This document shows positions 1 to 9,164 of a stretch of 64,000 nt of DNA, in pieces (the stretch's first letter is position 1; each line of letters starts with the position of its first letter). Made by a program: the position numbers and the translations under genes. The DNA comes from Rhynochetos jubatus (lineage: Eukaryota > Chordata > Aves > Eurypygiformes > Rhynochetidae): assembly GCA_027574665.1 (NCBI GenBank), contig CM050666.1, positions 3,162,001 to 3,226,000 on the forward strand, given 5' to 3'. The notes under the pieces were generated by a model. The model made no database searches and was not told where the DNA came from. It saw only the letters and a list, made by a program, of their open reading frames with translations.

Positions 1-1836
1 CCGATGGTGTCTTCATCCAGCACGTAGACGGCGAGGCTGCGGAAGCTGCCGGGCAGGCGCAGGGTGTATTCCTCGCCCCAGAAAGGGTTCAGGCTCTTCC
101 ACACTGTGGCCGTTCTGTTGGTGATGGGAGAGGTGGCTGCACCACCACGGAGACCCCCCCCCCATCCCTGCGCATCCCCTCCCTGGAGTGGCACAGTGTC
201 CCCCTCGTACCTGGCCACCACCTCGTTGTCCACCTTGACCACGCAGTAGGGATCGCTGGAGCCGGACCTGGGCAGGGTATGTGGGGTCAGCCCCAGCCTC
301 GGGGTCCCACCTGTCCTCAGGAGCTGCTGCTGGGGGGGCTCAGGGGGCTGGATCTGAGCATCACTTCAAACCCCTCCAGTGAAGCACCAGCCTCAGGGCG
401 TGAGACGAGTTGCCTGGTCTCAGCCAGGCCCCGCAGCTGACACCGGGATGGGGACAACACCTGTTCCCGGTGATCCCTGAGCTGGGGGACCCACTGCAGG
501 CCACCCCGATCCACCCCCCAGAGTCCCCATGCCCCCCACCCGTGGGTACCGGTGTCTTGCCAGCAGCACAGCCAAGCCTGAGTTTCTGTGGCAACCCACA
601 GTGTCAGGGTGACACCAGGCTCAGGGCCCTTCCTGGGCTTAACCCCTTCCAGGGTGGATGGGACAAGGGCCGGATCCAGGGCTCTTCCACCCGGTCCCCT
701 GCAGAGCCCCTTCCCCTCTCGTTGACGGCAGCCGGAGGGATGCCAGCCCGGGGCAGTGTGCCCGGGGTGATGCTGGAACCCCGAATCCCCGGCTGCTGGA
801 GGCAGGGGATGACAGGAGGTGCTTCAGCAAGGAGCCAGCCCACAAGCTGGGGGGCGAGGGAGGTGACCCCAGCCACTGTCCCAGCTGCGGGCTGGGGTCT
901 GGGAAGGGCCTGCCTGTGGCTGCGGGCTCAGCGCTGCTTGCTGGGAGCCCCAGCAATTTCATTACCCCCCAGGAGTAGCTCAACACCTCCCAGCAGAGCC
1001 AAGTCCAGGGCCTGGCCTGGCAGGAATGGGCAGACCTCGGCAGCGCGCTGGGGGTTGTTGGCTCCTGATCCCCCCCGAGAGCCCCGAAGAGTGTGGGTCA
1101 CTCCAAGCCCCTCCACAGCCCCAGGCTGGGTTTGGGAGGGCTGGGAGCGGCACCAGGCACCTCACCCCCCATGCTGGTGGGTCCGGATTGCCCTGCCGTG
1201 CCCAGAGCCAGGACAAGGTCATGACACCTGGCGGGTGGGGAAACTGAGGCAGGGAGGCCACGCTGCCCACGGCCCTGCGGCGTCCCGGTGCTGGGAGAGG
1301 CCGGCGGTGCCAGGCTGGCACATCCGGAGGAGCTCGGGGCTGCCAGCTCCGCCGAGGCGTATCCAACGGCAGCAGCAGGCAGGGGTCTCCTTGCCCCCCC
1401 TTCAATCAGCCCCCTGTGCCCCCCGAGGGTGCAGACACCCAGCAGGTATGTGGGGGTGCAGGGGGCTGTGCCCCCCCAGTGCTACCCGAAGCCTTGGGGG
1501 GACACTCTGTGCCCACCCTGCTGGGGGGCAGCAAAGGGATGCTCAAGGAGTTGGGGGGCTTCTACACCTCTGGGGGAGGGGGAGGTTTAAGGCTGGCAGT
1601 CCCCTGGCCCCCCCCCCCCAGCCCTCCCCTTTGGGACAACGGCTCCCTGCCAGCACGGGTGCAAGCAGGGACCCCCAAAACCGCAGGGAGAGCAGAACAC
1701 CCAGGGCACCCGGCCCCCCCCTCCATCTTCCAGGGGAAACTGGGGGGCCGAGCCCCCCACGAGGCACTCACACGTCCTTGGCGGGCAGGTCCTTCCCCTC
1801 CACCACCCGGCAGCGCAGGGAGGTGGTTTTGGCCAT
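1..1836 (-). CDS. RASAL1: RASAL1-like Ras GTPase-activating protein, N-terminal part (3 coding exons, partial)
   Basis: Minus-strand exons are 1772-1836 (ATG at 1836-1834), 211-267 and 1-114, the last running off the window. They splice in frame (phases 2, 2) through GTGAGT and GTACGA donors and CAG acceptors. The roughly 78 residues begin MAKTTSLRCRVVEGKDLPAK and continue with GSSDPYCVVKVDNE, TATVWKSLNPFWGEEY and VYVLDEDTI. This is the first C2 domain of the RASAL/RASA4 family, a Ca2+/phospholipid-binding module that brings the RasGAP domain to the plasma membrane to switch Ras off. The DEDTI ending resembles RASAL1 more than RASA4, so I prefer RASAL1. The aspartates in GSSDPY and DED are in positions typical of C2 calcium ligands. 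The start has G at -3 and G at +4. The second C2, GAP, PH and Btk parts lie outside the window. The gene is transcribed away from WSB2. Confidence 0.88.
268..1771 (-). other. RASAL1 intron 1
   Basis: This GC-rich intron of about 1.5 kb lies between the first two coding exons. It has long C/G runs and several long open frames on both strands. None shows a recognisable protein, consistent base usage or splice structure, so I treat them as GC-driven noise. No mobile element was recognised. Confidence 0.75.
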
Positions 1837-3812
1837 GCCGGCGAACTTCAGGGCGAGCGCCTACGAGTCCATTGGGGGCCCCCACGGGTGCCCCCGGGGT
1901 GCCCCGAGACACCCCCAGACCCAGCCGGCAGTGGGGCTGCCGGCACCGGCCGCCTCCGCCCCCGCCTCCTGCTCGGCCGCTTCTCTCTGTGGTTCCTTCC
2001 TTTTTCCTCGTCTCGGTTGTTTTTCTCGCCGCTGTCGCTCCCCACCTGCGCCCGAGCGGTGGGCGAGAGCCAGCCAGCCCCGGCTCGCCGGGGGGGCCAC
2101 TCCTGTGCCAGCGCCACCCTGCGCTAGCGATGGGGAAACTGAGGCACGGGACCATGGCCTCTGGGCTCTGGGGAGGGGGCAGCCTCTGTCCCGGCACAGC
2201 TGAGTGGCACGAGGGAGTGTCCCCAGGTGGAGGGGGGGCTGCCTGTACCCCAAAGCAGCTCCATAGGGAGCCTGGTGTGAGCGCTGCTCTGGGGGTGGGG
2301 ATGCAGTGGAGGGAGACTGGGGGGCTGGTGGCACAGCAGTCCCTGAGACCCACACAGGACCTCGCCCCCCACTCCCGCACGGGTGCCCCTTGCCCTCGCA
2401 TGGGACACCTTGAGCCAGATCGGGGAGACTCCAGCAGATCCGGGGGGGTTTGTGGGTGCCCCCCACTCCCTGCACCCCAGCTTTGCCGCACTGGGGACCC
2501 CAAGCCGCAGGGGGGATGAGCACTGGGGGGGTGAGGTCCCCTGTGCCCCCCCCCCGCCAGGAACAGCGGGGAGCATCGGGGGGATGGAGGACTGAGGGGG
2601 TGCGGGGGTGGCTGGCCAGATGTCTGCTGCGGTGACTCACGGTCGGTACTGCCAGAGCGAGCGTCACCCGGTGGGTGTGGGGTCCTCGGGGTGCCGCTGC
2701 GGGGATGTCACCGTGGGAGTGCTGGGCCTGGGGAGAGTCGCTGTGTGGGTGCTGGGTCCCAGGAGGGGTCACTGCTGGCGGGGGTCAATGTGTGGGTGCT
2801 GGGGCCTGGGGGGGGTCACTGCTGGGGGGGTCAATGTGTGGGTGCTGGGTCCCGGGGGGGGGGTGTCACCATGTGGTTGCTGGGTCCCTGGGATGGTCAC
2901 TGCTGGGGGTGTCACCATGTGGGTGGCTGGGGCCTGGGGGGGTCAGTGTTGGGGGTGTCACAGTGTGGGTGCTGGGTCCCTGGGATGGTCACTGCTGGGG
3001 GGGTCACCATGTGGGTGCTGGGTCCCAGGTGGTGTCACCATGTAGGTGCTGGGTGGGGTGGTCACTGCTGGGGGGGTCAACATGTGGGTGCTGGGTCCCA
3101 GAGGGGGGTCACTGCCAAGAGGGGTCAATGTGTGGGTGCTGGGTCTGGGGGGGGGTGTCACTGCTGGGGGGGTCACCGTGTGGGTGCTGGGTCCCAAAGG
3201 GGTCACTGCTGGGGGGGTCACCGTGTGAGTGCTGGGTCCCTGGGATGGTCACTGCTGGGGGTGTCACCATGTGGGTGGCTGGGGCCTGGGGGGGTCAGTG
3301 TTGGGGGTGTCACCGTGTGGGTGCTGGGTCCCTGGGTGCTCCTCGGGGCTTGATGTCCCCTTGTGCCCCCCGCCCGGGGGACCGGCCCAGCCCCCACCCC
3401 CGCAGCACCCGGGGCTCAAGGCGTCCCCGCTTGGTGCTTTGTTTGCCGTCTGACCGGTTCCCCGGGTGCCCTGTGCCCGCGGCCCTGCCGCTACCCCTCC
3501 CGGCCGGGGGAGCGGCACAGTCCGGGCCGGGGGGCAGCTTCTCCCGCCCGGCGGGCCGCGCCTGGAGAGGACGGGGGTCCCTCCCCGCTGCCCCCCGGCC
3601 GCCGTGCCGCAGGCCCAGGCCGCGGCGGGGCGGTGCCGCCGGAGGAGGAGGCGGAGGCGGCGGCAGCCGGGCTGCCCTCACCGCGCCGCCGCTGCCGCCA
3701 CCCTGGGCTTGGGCCAGGGCCGGGGCCCGCGAAGGCCGCGCCCGGCCCGGCGGGGCCTTGCCGTGGCCGGGCGGAGGCGGCGGGGCCGGGCCGGGCGGGC
3801 CGCGGAGCCGCC
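1837..3812. promoter_or_regulatory. Divergent promoter region between RASAL1 and WSB2
   Basis: The two start codons point away from each other and are 1.98 kb apart. CpG-rich DNA flanks both: about 1840-2140 on the RASAL1 side and about 3380-3812 on the WSB2 side. The latter is extremely GC-rich, with no TATA box near the WSB2 start, as in housekeeping CpG-island promoters. A minisatellite occupies the middle. A possible donor on the minus strand near 2630-2637 could end a non-coding RASAL1 leader exon, but I cannot prove it. Transcription start sites are not visible from sequence. Confidence 0.5.
2702..3345. repeat. GT-rich minisatellite, unit about 42-48 bp
   Basis: Imperfect tandem copies share the cores GTCACTGCTGGGGG, TCAC/A-ATGTGTGGGTGCTGGG and TCCC. 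There are roughly 13-15 copies with small length changes in the G runs. The stretch is open in several frames, giving Trp/Gly/Cys-rich pseudo-proteins that are not genes. It lies between the RASAL1 and WSB2 promoters. Confidence 0.9.
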
Positions 3813-6800
3813 ATGAAGCCGAGCGGAGGTGAGGCGGGGCGGAGAGCGGCGGCCGGGCCTGGGGGTGGCAGGGCCTGGGGGTGGCCGGGGCCGCCTCGCT
3901 GGGGGCCGGGGCCGCGGGGACCCCCGGCTCGGGGACCCCCGGCTCGGGGATCTCCGGCTCGGAGACCCCCGGCTCGGGGACCCGCTGTCGCCGTGGGGAG
4001 GGCGGGGGGCGCGGCCCAGGCCGCGGGGGTAACGGCCCGTCCCGCTGCCCAGAGGAGCCGGTGCTGCTGGCGGAGCTGAAGCCGGGCCGTCCCCAGCGCT
4101 ACGACTGGAAATCCAGCTGCGAGACCTGGAGCGTGGCCTTCTCCCCCGACGGCGCCTGGTTTGCCTGGTCGCAGGGACACTGCGTGGTCAAGCTGATCCC
4201 CTGGCCCCTGGAAGAGGCCGAGCGGTCAGTAAGGTGGGGCTGGCTGGACGGAGAGGGGGTGCACGGGGGGTGCCAGGCTGGGCACGGGTGAACGCGCTGC
4301 CCTCCTTTATTCCAGCACCGGCAAAACCTCAGAGCGCAAGAGCTGCGGCGGCAAAGCGGAGGCGAGGAGCCGAGGGGTGGCCAAGGAGAAGACGCTGGAG
4401 TGTGGCCAGATCGTGTGGGGCCTGGCCTTCAGCGCCTGGCCGGCGGCAGAGGCTGGGGAGACGGACCCTGCCTGCGCTGTGGGTCTTCCCTGCCTGGTTC
4501 TGGCTACAGGCCTCAACGATGGGCAGATCAAGGTCTGGGAGGTCCAGACAGGTGAGTGACCCTCAATAGCGGGAGCAGACATGGCTTCAGGTTGCTTTTT
4601 TCTCCCCTTGCTCCCCCTTGGAAGGAGATCTTGTCCCCATCCTTCCCCAGATACTTCCCCGGGGAGAGTGGGAGCCCCTGCCCTGTCCAAAGCGCGGCCA
4701 TCAGTGCGTGGGGGACAGAGCTAAGCATGGCTCCTTTCCACAGGACACCTCCTCTTCAGCCTCTTGGGGCACCAGGACGTCGTCAGAGACCTGACCTTCG
4801 CTCCCAATGGAAGCCTCATCCTTGTGTCAGCTTCGCGGGACAAGACCTTGCGTGTCTGGGACCTAAGCAGAGATGGTAGGAGTGCATGGGGGTGTCCCTG
4901 GTGCAAGGTCACCCCTGACTGAGGCTGATAGGGGAAAGGGGTGGGAGAAACTCACCTTGGTAGTGGAGATGGTGGGAGAGGATATTTGGGGACAGTATTC
5001 AAGGCAGAATGGCGGGAATTCTGCGACATGGAGAACAGCCATCCTCTTCCAGATGGGGCCCAGGAGGTACAGGAGGGGGCTGCACGTAGGCAACACTTGG
5101 GATCTGCCCAGGGGAAGCCCCCAGCCCTGTGTGCATTCCTTTTCTGGAAGGGTGTGGGTAGAGCAGGGGCAGGGCCCACGCCGCCTCTTGTGCTCCCGTC
5201 TCGTGACTCGCGTGTCTGCTGTCCCCAGGGCGGCAGGTCCAGGTGCTGTCGGGCCATGTGCAGTGGGTCTACTGCTGCTCCATCTCCCCAGACTGCAGCA
5301 TGCTCTGCTCCGTGGCCGGAGAGAAGTCGGTGAGTCCTGCAGGGTGGGAGCTGGTCCTGTGTCCCGCTGAATCCAGCGTTCCCCTCAGCCCTCCATGTCC
5401 CCTCCCTCAATGCGAAAAGCCCCCCGGTGAGTCAGGGCCGGGCCAGAGCCACCCTTGCTCCTTGGGCCCTTCTGGTTCTGCATGGAGGAGCTGGGCCCAG
5501 AGCCCATGTGCCTTAAATCCCGTGGGGGAGATGCTTCTCCTCCATTCCCACCCCAGGGGTACTCCCAGCCTCAGCCGTGCCCGTGTCCCACAGGCGCTGC
5601 TGTGGAGCATGCGGTCCTACACCCTCATCCGGCGGCTGGAGGGGCATCAGAGCAGCGTGGTGTCATGTGACTTCTCCCCAGACTCGGCACTCCTTGTCAC
5701 CGCCTCCTACGACGCCTGTGTCATCATGTGGGACCCCTACACCGGGGAGCAGCTGAGGACGCTGCGGTACGGAGCTGGGGGGCCGGTGGGGGACCATGGA
5801 AAGGGGACAGAGCAATGCCGTGGGGCCAAGTGTGGCCTTCCCTTCTAGTTGGGCACGGCCAGTGCCTCTCCTGTCTCCAGCCTCCGAAAGTGGGCTCTGA
5901 CTCGCCAGGTTTGGCCCCTCTGCCAGCCCTGGGGCAGTGGGGACGGGGCTGGTGGCAGCCCGGGGCTGACGCTGGGCTTGTTCTCCCCACCCTGCAGCCA
6001 CGTCCCCCTGCACTCGCCGCTGGACTACAGCAGCGAAGTCCACACCAGCTCCCTGCGTTCCGTCTGCTTCTCCCCCGAGGGCCTCTACCTGGCCACGGTG
6101 GCAGATGACAGGTGAGTGAACCCCCTTGGGGACCTTCGGCGGGAAGAGGGTCCCAGGAGGACCCCACCAAAACGAGCCAGGAGCTCAGGACGTGTCAGTG
6201 TGGAGCAGATCTCGCGTGCCAGGTCCCCACCAGTGCGCGGCGTCAGGGGAAAGGGCGGGCTGCCTGGGATACTGTGGCTTGGGGTAGCAGCGTCAGGGCC
6301 CCGTCACCCCTCTGAGCCGGGGCCCACGTCCTCTGTGCTGTGCCACCCTCGCTGTGCCCCTGGGCACAGTCGCTAGCTCTGCCTGCACCCAGCCCAGCTC
6401 TCCGGGGACAGTACCTCCTGCCTTGCTGTCGTGTTGTGTCGCTCCTGGGATGCTCTAAGCCCATGGGAGGAAAATCCTACTCCAGAGGCTTCCTTTTCGC
6501 TGCCGGCGCCGTGTGGATGTGGGCCTGGCATCGTGGATGTGGGCCTGGCATCGTGGATGCGGGCCTGGCATCGTGTCCTCTCCCTTTCTCCGTAGGCTCC
6601 TGAGGATCTGGGCATTGGAGCTGCGGTCTCCGGTGGCGTTCGCTCCCATGACCAACGGCTTGTGCTGCATGTACTTCCCTCATGGTGGTTTTATCGCCAC
6701 AGGGTGCGTAAGTGGGAGAGGAGAGGGGGAAAAATTCAGGCTGCTCCCGCAGCTCTGGGTCCGCTCTGCAAATTCTGGGCTTCCCTGGGGATGTGGGCTG

Positions 6801-7074
6801 GTTTCCTGGGCTGGGGAATGTGTGGTTGCTGCAAGCTTGGAATATTTGGGGATAACTCAGCTTTCTCGAGTCTCTGCCCTGTGCTCACAGCTTGTTTGTG
6901 TCCCGCTGCAGGACCAGAGATGGCCACGTCCAATTCTGGACCGCTCCAAGGGTCCTCTCGTCGCTAAAGCACTTGTGTCGCAAAGCTCTGCGCACTTTCC
7001 TGACGACGTACCAGGTCCTCGCTCTCCCCATTCCCAGGAAGCTGAAGGAATTCCTCACTTACCGGACCTTTTAA
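3813..7074 (+). CDS. WSB2: WD repeat and SOCS box-containing protein 2, complete, 9 coding exons
   Basis: Coding exons: 3813-3828, 4053-4224, 4316-4551, 4744-4875, 5229-5329, 5594-5766, 5998-6111, 6596-6703, 6912-7074 (stop TAA). All junctions are GT/AG and keep phase, giving 404 residues, the length I recall for human WSB2. WD-type beta-propeller repeats are visible: VAFSPDG in exon 2, KVWEV at the end of exon 3, VWDL (exon 4), LLWSM and MWDPY (exon 6), IWALEL (exon 8) and FWTAP (exon 9). The C-terminal SOCS box spans about residues 366-404. It has a BC-box (SLKHLCRKAL, Leu369/Cys373) for Elongin B/C and a Cul5-type LPIP at 389-392. The protein should be the substrate receptor of a cullin-RING ubiquitin ligase. 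The start sits in a near-ideal Kozak context (GCCGCCATGA). The N-terminus MKPSGEEP differs slightly from mammals. The gene is tail-to-tail with RFC5. Confidence 0.96.
3916..3975. repeat. Four-copy 15-bp tandem repeat in WSB2 intron 1
   Basis: Copies of GGGGACCCCCGGCTC lie at 3916, 3931, 3946 (variant with TCTCC) and 3961 (variant GGAGA), in intron 1 about 90 bp downstream of exon 1. The unit is nearly self-complementary in its GGGG/CCCC part. Confidence 0.85.
6513..6572. repeat. Three-copy 20-bp tandem repeat in WSB2 intron 7
   Basis: GTGGATGTGGGCCTGGCATC occurs at 6513 and 6533, and with one T-to-C change at 6553. The array ends about 23 bp before the exon 8 acceptor (6594-6595), so it occupies the usual branch-point region of the intron. 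Confidence 0.9.
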
Positions 7075-7600
7075 GGCCGTGGAGGAAGCGGAGGCACGGA
7101 GGCGAGCCCGGCGGCAGGGCTCGGCCTGGGTTGGAGGAGGCACCGCAGCGACGACGTCTCGCTGATTCGTGAGCCGTGGGGGCAGGGGGATTGCTACTCC
7201 CCTTGTTTCGAGGCTGTGTCTGTGAATGTGAAGGGATTTTTTAGTGTAATAATACTAGAACCCAGTGAAAATGCATGCAGGGGGTAAGGGGTACGGCTGT
7301 GGTGGCCTCGCAGGCATCACAGGTCCCCCTGCCATCTGCAAGTTCTGGGTCAGGTGCTTTTGCTTCCAAGTGCAATGTTGTGGGTTGAAGGGGCGCAGCT
7401 GCAGTCTGAGCGGAGCTCGCGTCGTTCATGCCCGTACGGGGCTGCAACCGGCCCCGACGGAACCGACCCTCGCGCTGTAGCTGAGTGCCAGGAGCGCGGG
7501 CTCTGCCGCTCCCCGGGTCTGGGCGCGAGCAGGGCCAACCCCAGCGCGTCCCTGCGGACTGGACGGCAGCGACGACAGAATAAAATTATTCCTCACCTCT
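7075..7600 (+). other. WSB2: WSB2 3' untranslated region
   Basis: This is non-coding sequence from the TAA stop to the expected cleavage zone after the AATAAA hexamer. It contains no conserved reading frame or repeat that I recognise. The cleavage point (about 7600) is inferred. Confidence 0.7.
7579..7584 (+). terminator. Poly(A) signal AATAAA of WSB2
   Basis: A canonical AATAAA lies 505 bp after the WSB2 stop codon and is followed by T/C-rich DNA. It is the first plus-strand AATAAA downstream of the gene. Confidence 0.75.
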
Positions 7601-9164
7601 TTCCTCTTGGCTCGTAGAGGTGACCTGGGGATACCTGGAGGGGCCTGCAGCCCTTCTGCCGGGGCAGCAGGCAGTGCTCGCTCGGCTCTGAAGCGCAGCG
7701 GAGCAGTAAGTGCTCAGCACTGGGGAGGATCTGTCCACCGTGGAGGGGGCACACGGGGCTTCATGCAGCCCCCAGCTCCCCTTCCTCCTTTGCTTTCTGT
7801 CCCCGCTGGAGCTCGGCACCGCAGCAGCCCGCTCCCCAGCCACGTGTACTTGTCTCCCTCCGGCTTAGCCAGTGTCTGGGGTGCCACCCTGCGCGGGTCT
7901 GTGCGCGAGCCCGTGGCCGTGACCCCCGCTGACGGGGATGGGGAATGTCTCTGCACCGCGCTCCCTGCTGAACCTGGAAAGCTGGTGTTTCCCTCACCCG
8001 TGTCACCCACAGCTGCGTTCCCTCTTGTAGCAGGGGGATGTCACTGCAAGACACTGCTTGGTGTGTGAGCAACGGCGTGGCAGGAGCCACAGTTGTACTG
8101 AGTGATAGGGTGGCACGAGCCACTGCTGTGCTGAGCGACGGGGTGGCAGGAGCCACGGTTGTGCTGTGACAGTGTGGCACGAGCCACGGCTGTGCTGTGT
8201 GACAGCGTGGCACGAGCCACGGCTGTGCTGAGCGACGGGGTGGCAGGAGCCACGGCTGTGCTGTGTGACGGCGTGGCAGGAGCCACGGCTGTGCTGTGTG
8301 ACGGCGTGGCACGAGCCACGGCTGTGCTGAGTGACGGGGTGGCAGGAGCCACGGCTGTGCTGTGTGACGGCGTGGCACGAGCCACGGCTGTGCTGAGCGA
8401 CGGGGTGGCAGGAGCCACGGCTGTGCTGTGTGACGGCGTGGCACGAGCCACGGCTGTGCTGAGCGACGGGGTGGCACGAGCCACGGCTGTGCTGTGTGAC
8501 GGCGTGGCACGAGCCACGGCTGTGCTGAGCGACGGGGTGGCAGGAGCCACGGCTGTGCTGAGCGACGGGGTGGCAGGAGCCACGGCTGTGCTGAGCGACG
8601 GCGTGGCACGAGCCACGGCTGTGCTGTGTGACGGCGTGGCACGAGCCACGGCTGTGCTGAGCGACGGGGTGGCAGGAGCCACGGCTGTGCTGAGCGACGG
8701 CGTGGCACGAGCCACGGCTGTGCTGAGCGACGGCGTGGCACGAGCCACGGTTGTGCTGCTGTGCGATGGCATGGCAGGAGCCACGGCTGTGCTGCTCGGC
8801 ACACGAGCAGCACTGGCTGCTCTGCCCGGCACAGAAGGGAGGTTTTGCAGGCCGGTGACGGCAGCTGGACTTTAGCCCGTGCGGGCGCAATGCCTTCGCA
8901 CTGGGACAGGGGGTGAGGCTCCACCACCTCCCTTCGGTCCTTGCTGTGCGGGAGGGAAAAGAAGAGACGAACGCAAGTTGCTGGGCTTTGGAGGCACCTG
9001 TATTTCCTGGTGGAGGTTAGAAACGATGCTGCCCGACTTGCGCCCTGGCAGCGGGCTCAAGGCTTGTGAAAAGGAAAGGACGGAGCAGCTCCACGTGCGC
9101 GGCCAACAATCCCTCCCGGCTTCCGCGAGATGCGGCGCTGCAAGGATGCTTCACCCGGCAGGAC
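7601..9164. other. Convergent WSB2/RFC5 intergenic region including the RFC5 3' UTR
   Basis: WSB2 and RFC5 are transcribed towards each other here. About half is the 33-bp VNTR (8046-8800). The RFC5 3' UTR must begin below 9165, but I see no minus-strand AATAAA or ATTAAA (TTTATT or TTTAAT on plus) between about 8800 and 9164. Its end is therefore not placed. The rest has no recognisable gene. Confidence 0.6.
8046..8800. repeat. 33-bp minisatellite (VNTR), about 22 copies
   Basis: The unit has the core GGCAGGAGCCACGGCTGTGC followed by TGTGTGACGGC or TGAGCGACGGG, alternating GGCACGAGCC with GGCAGGAGCC. Because 33 is divisible by 3 the array stays open in several frames on both strands, giving 11-residue pseudo-peptide repeats. 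These lack any start, splice or conservation evidence of being protein. Flanking copies are more diverged than central ones, as expected of an expanding array. Confidence 0.93.

Noticed and set aside
1-1836. RASA4 as the identity of the left-edge gene
   Set aside because: The first C2 domain is similar, but DEDTI and SGSSDPYCVVKVDNEVVA fit RASAL1 better than the RASA4 residues I recall; only 78 residues are visible, so some doubt remains.
410-2772. Long plus- and minus-strand frames (up to 597 codons) over RASAL1 intron 1
   Set aside because: Stop-poor because of extreme GC content; low-complexity Pro/Gly/Ala/Arg composition; they overlap a real RASAL1 exon in another frame.
2608-3832. Trp/Gly/Cys-rich frames upstream of WSB2
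   Set aside because: Produced by the roughly 45-bp GT-rich minisatellite; three overlapping frames read similar repeats.
7761-8927. Repeat-rich frames with 11-residue periodicity (HSRGSCHAVTQ-like on minus, VARATAVLSDG-like on plus)
   Set aside because: The 33-bp VNTR is open in several frames on both strands at once, which is the signature of non-coding tandem repeats with unit length divisible by three.
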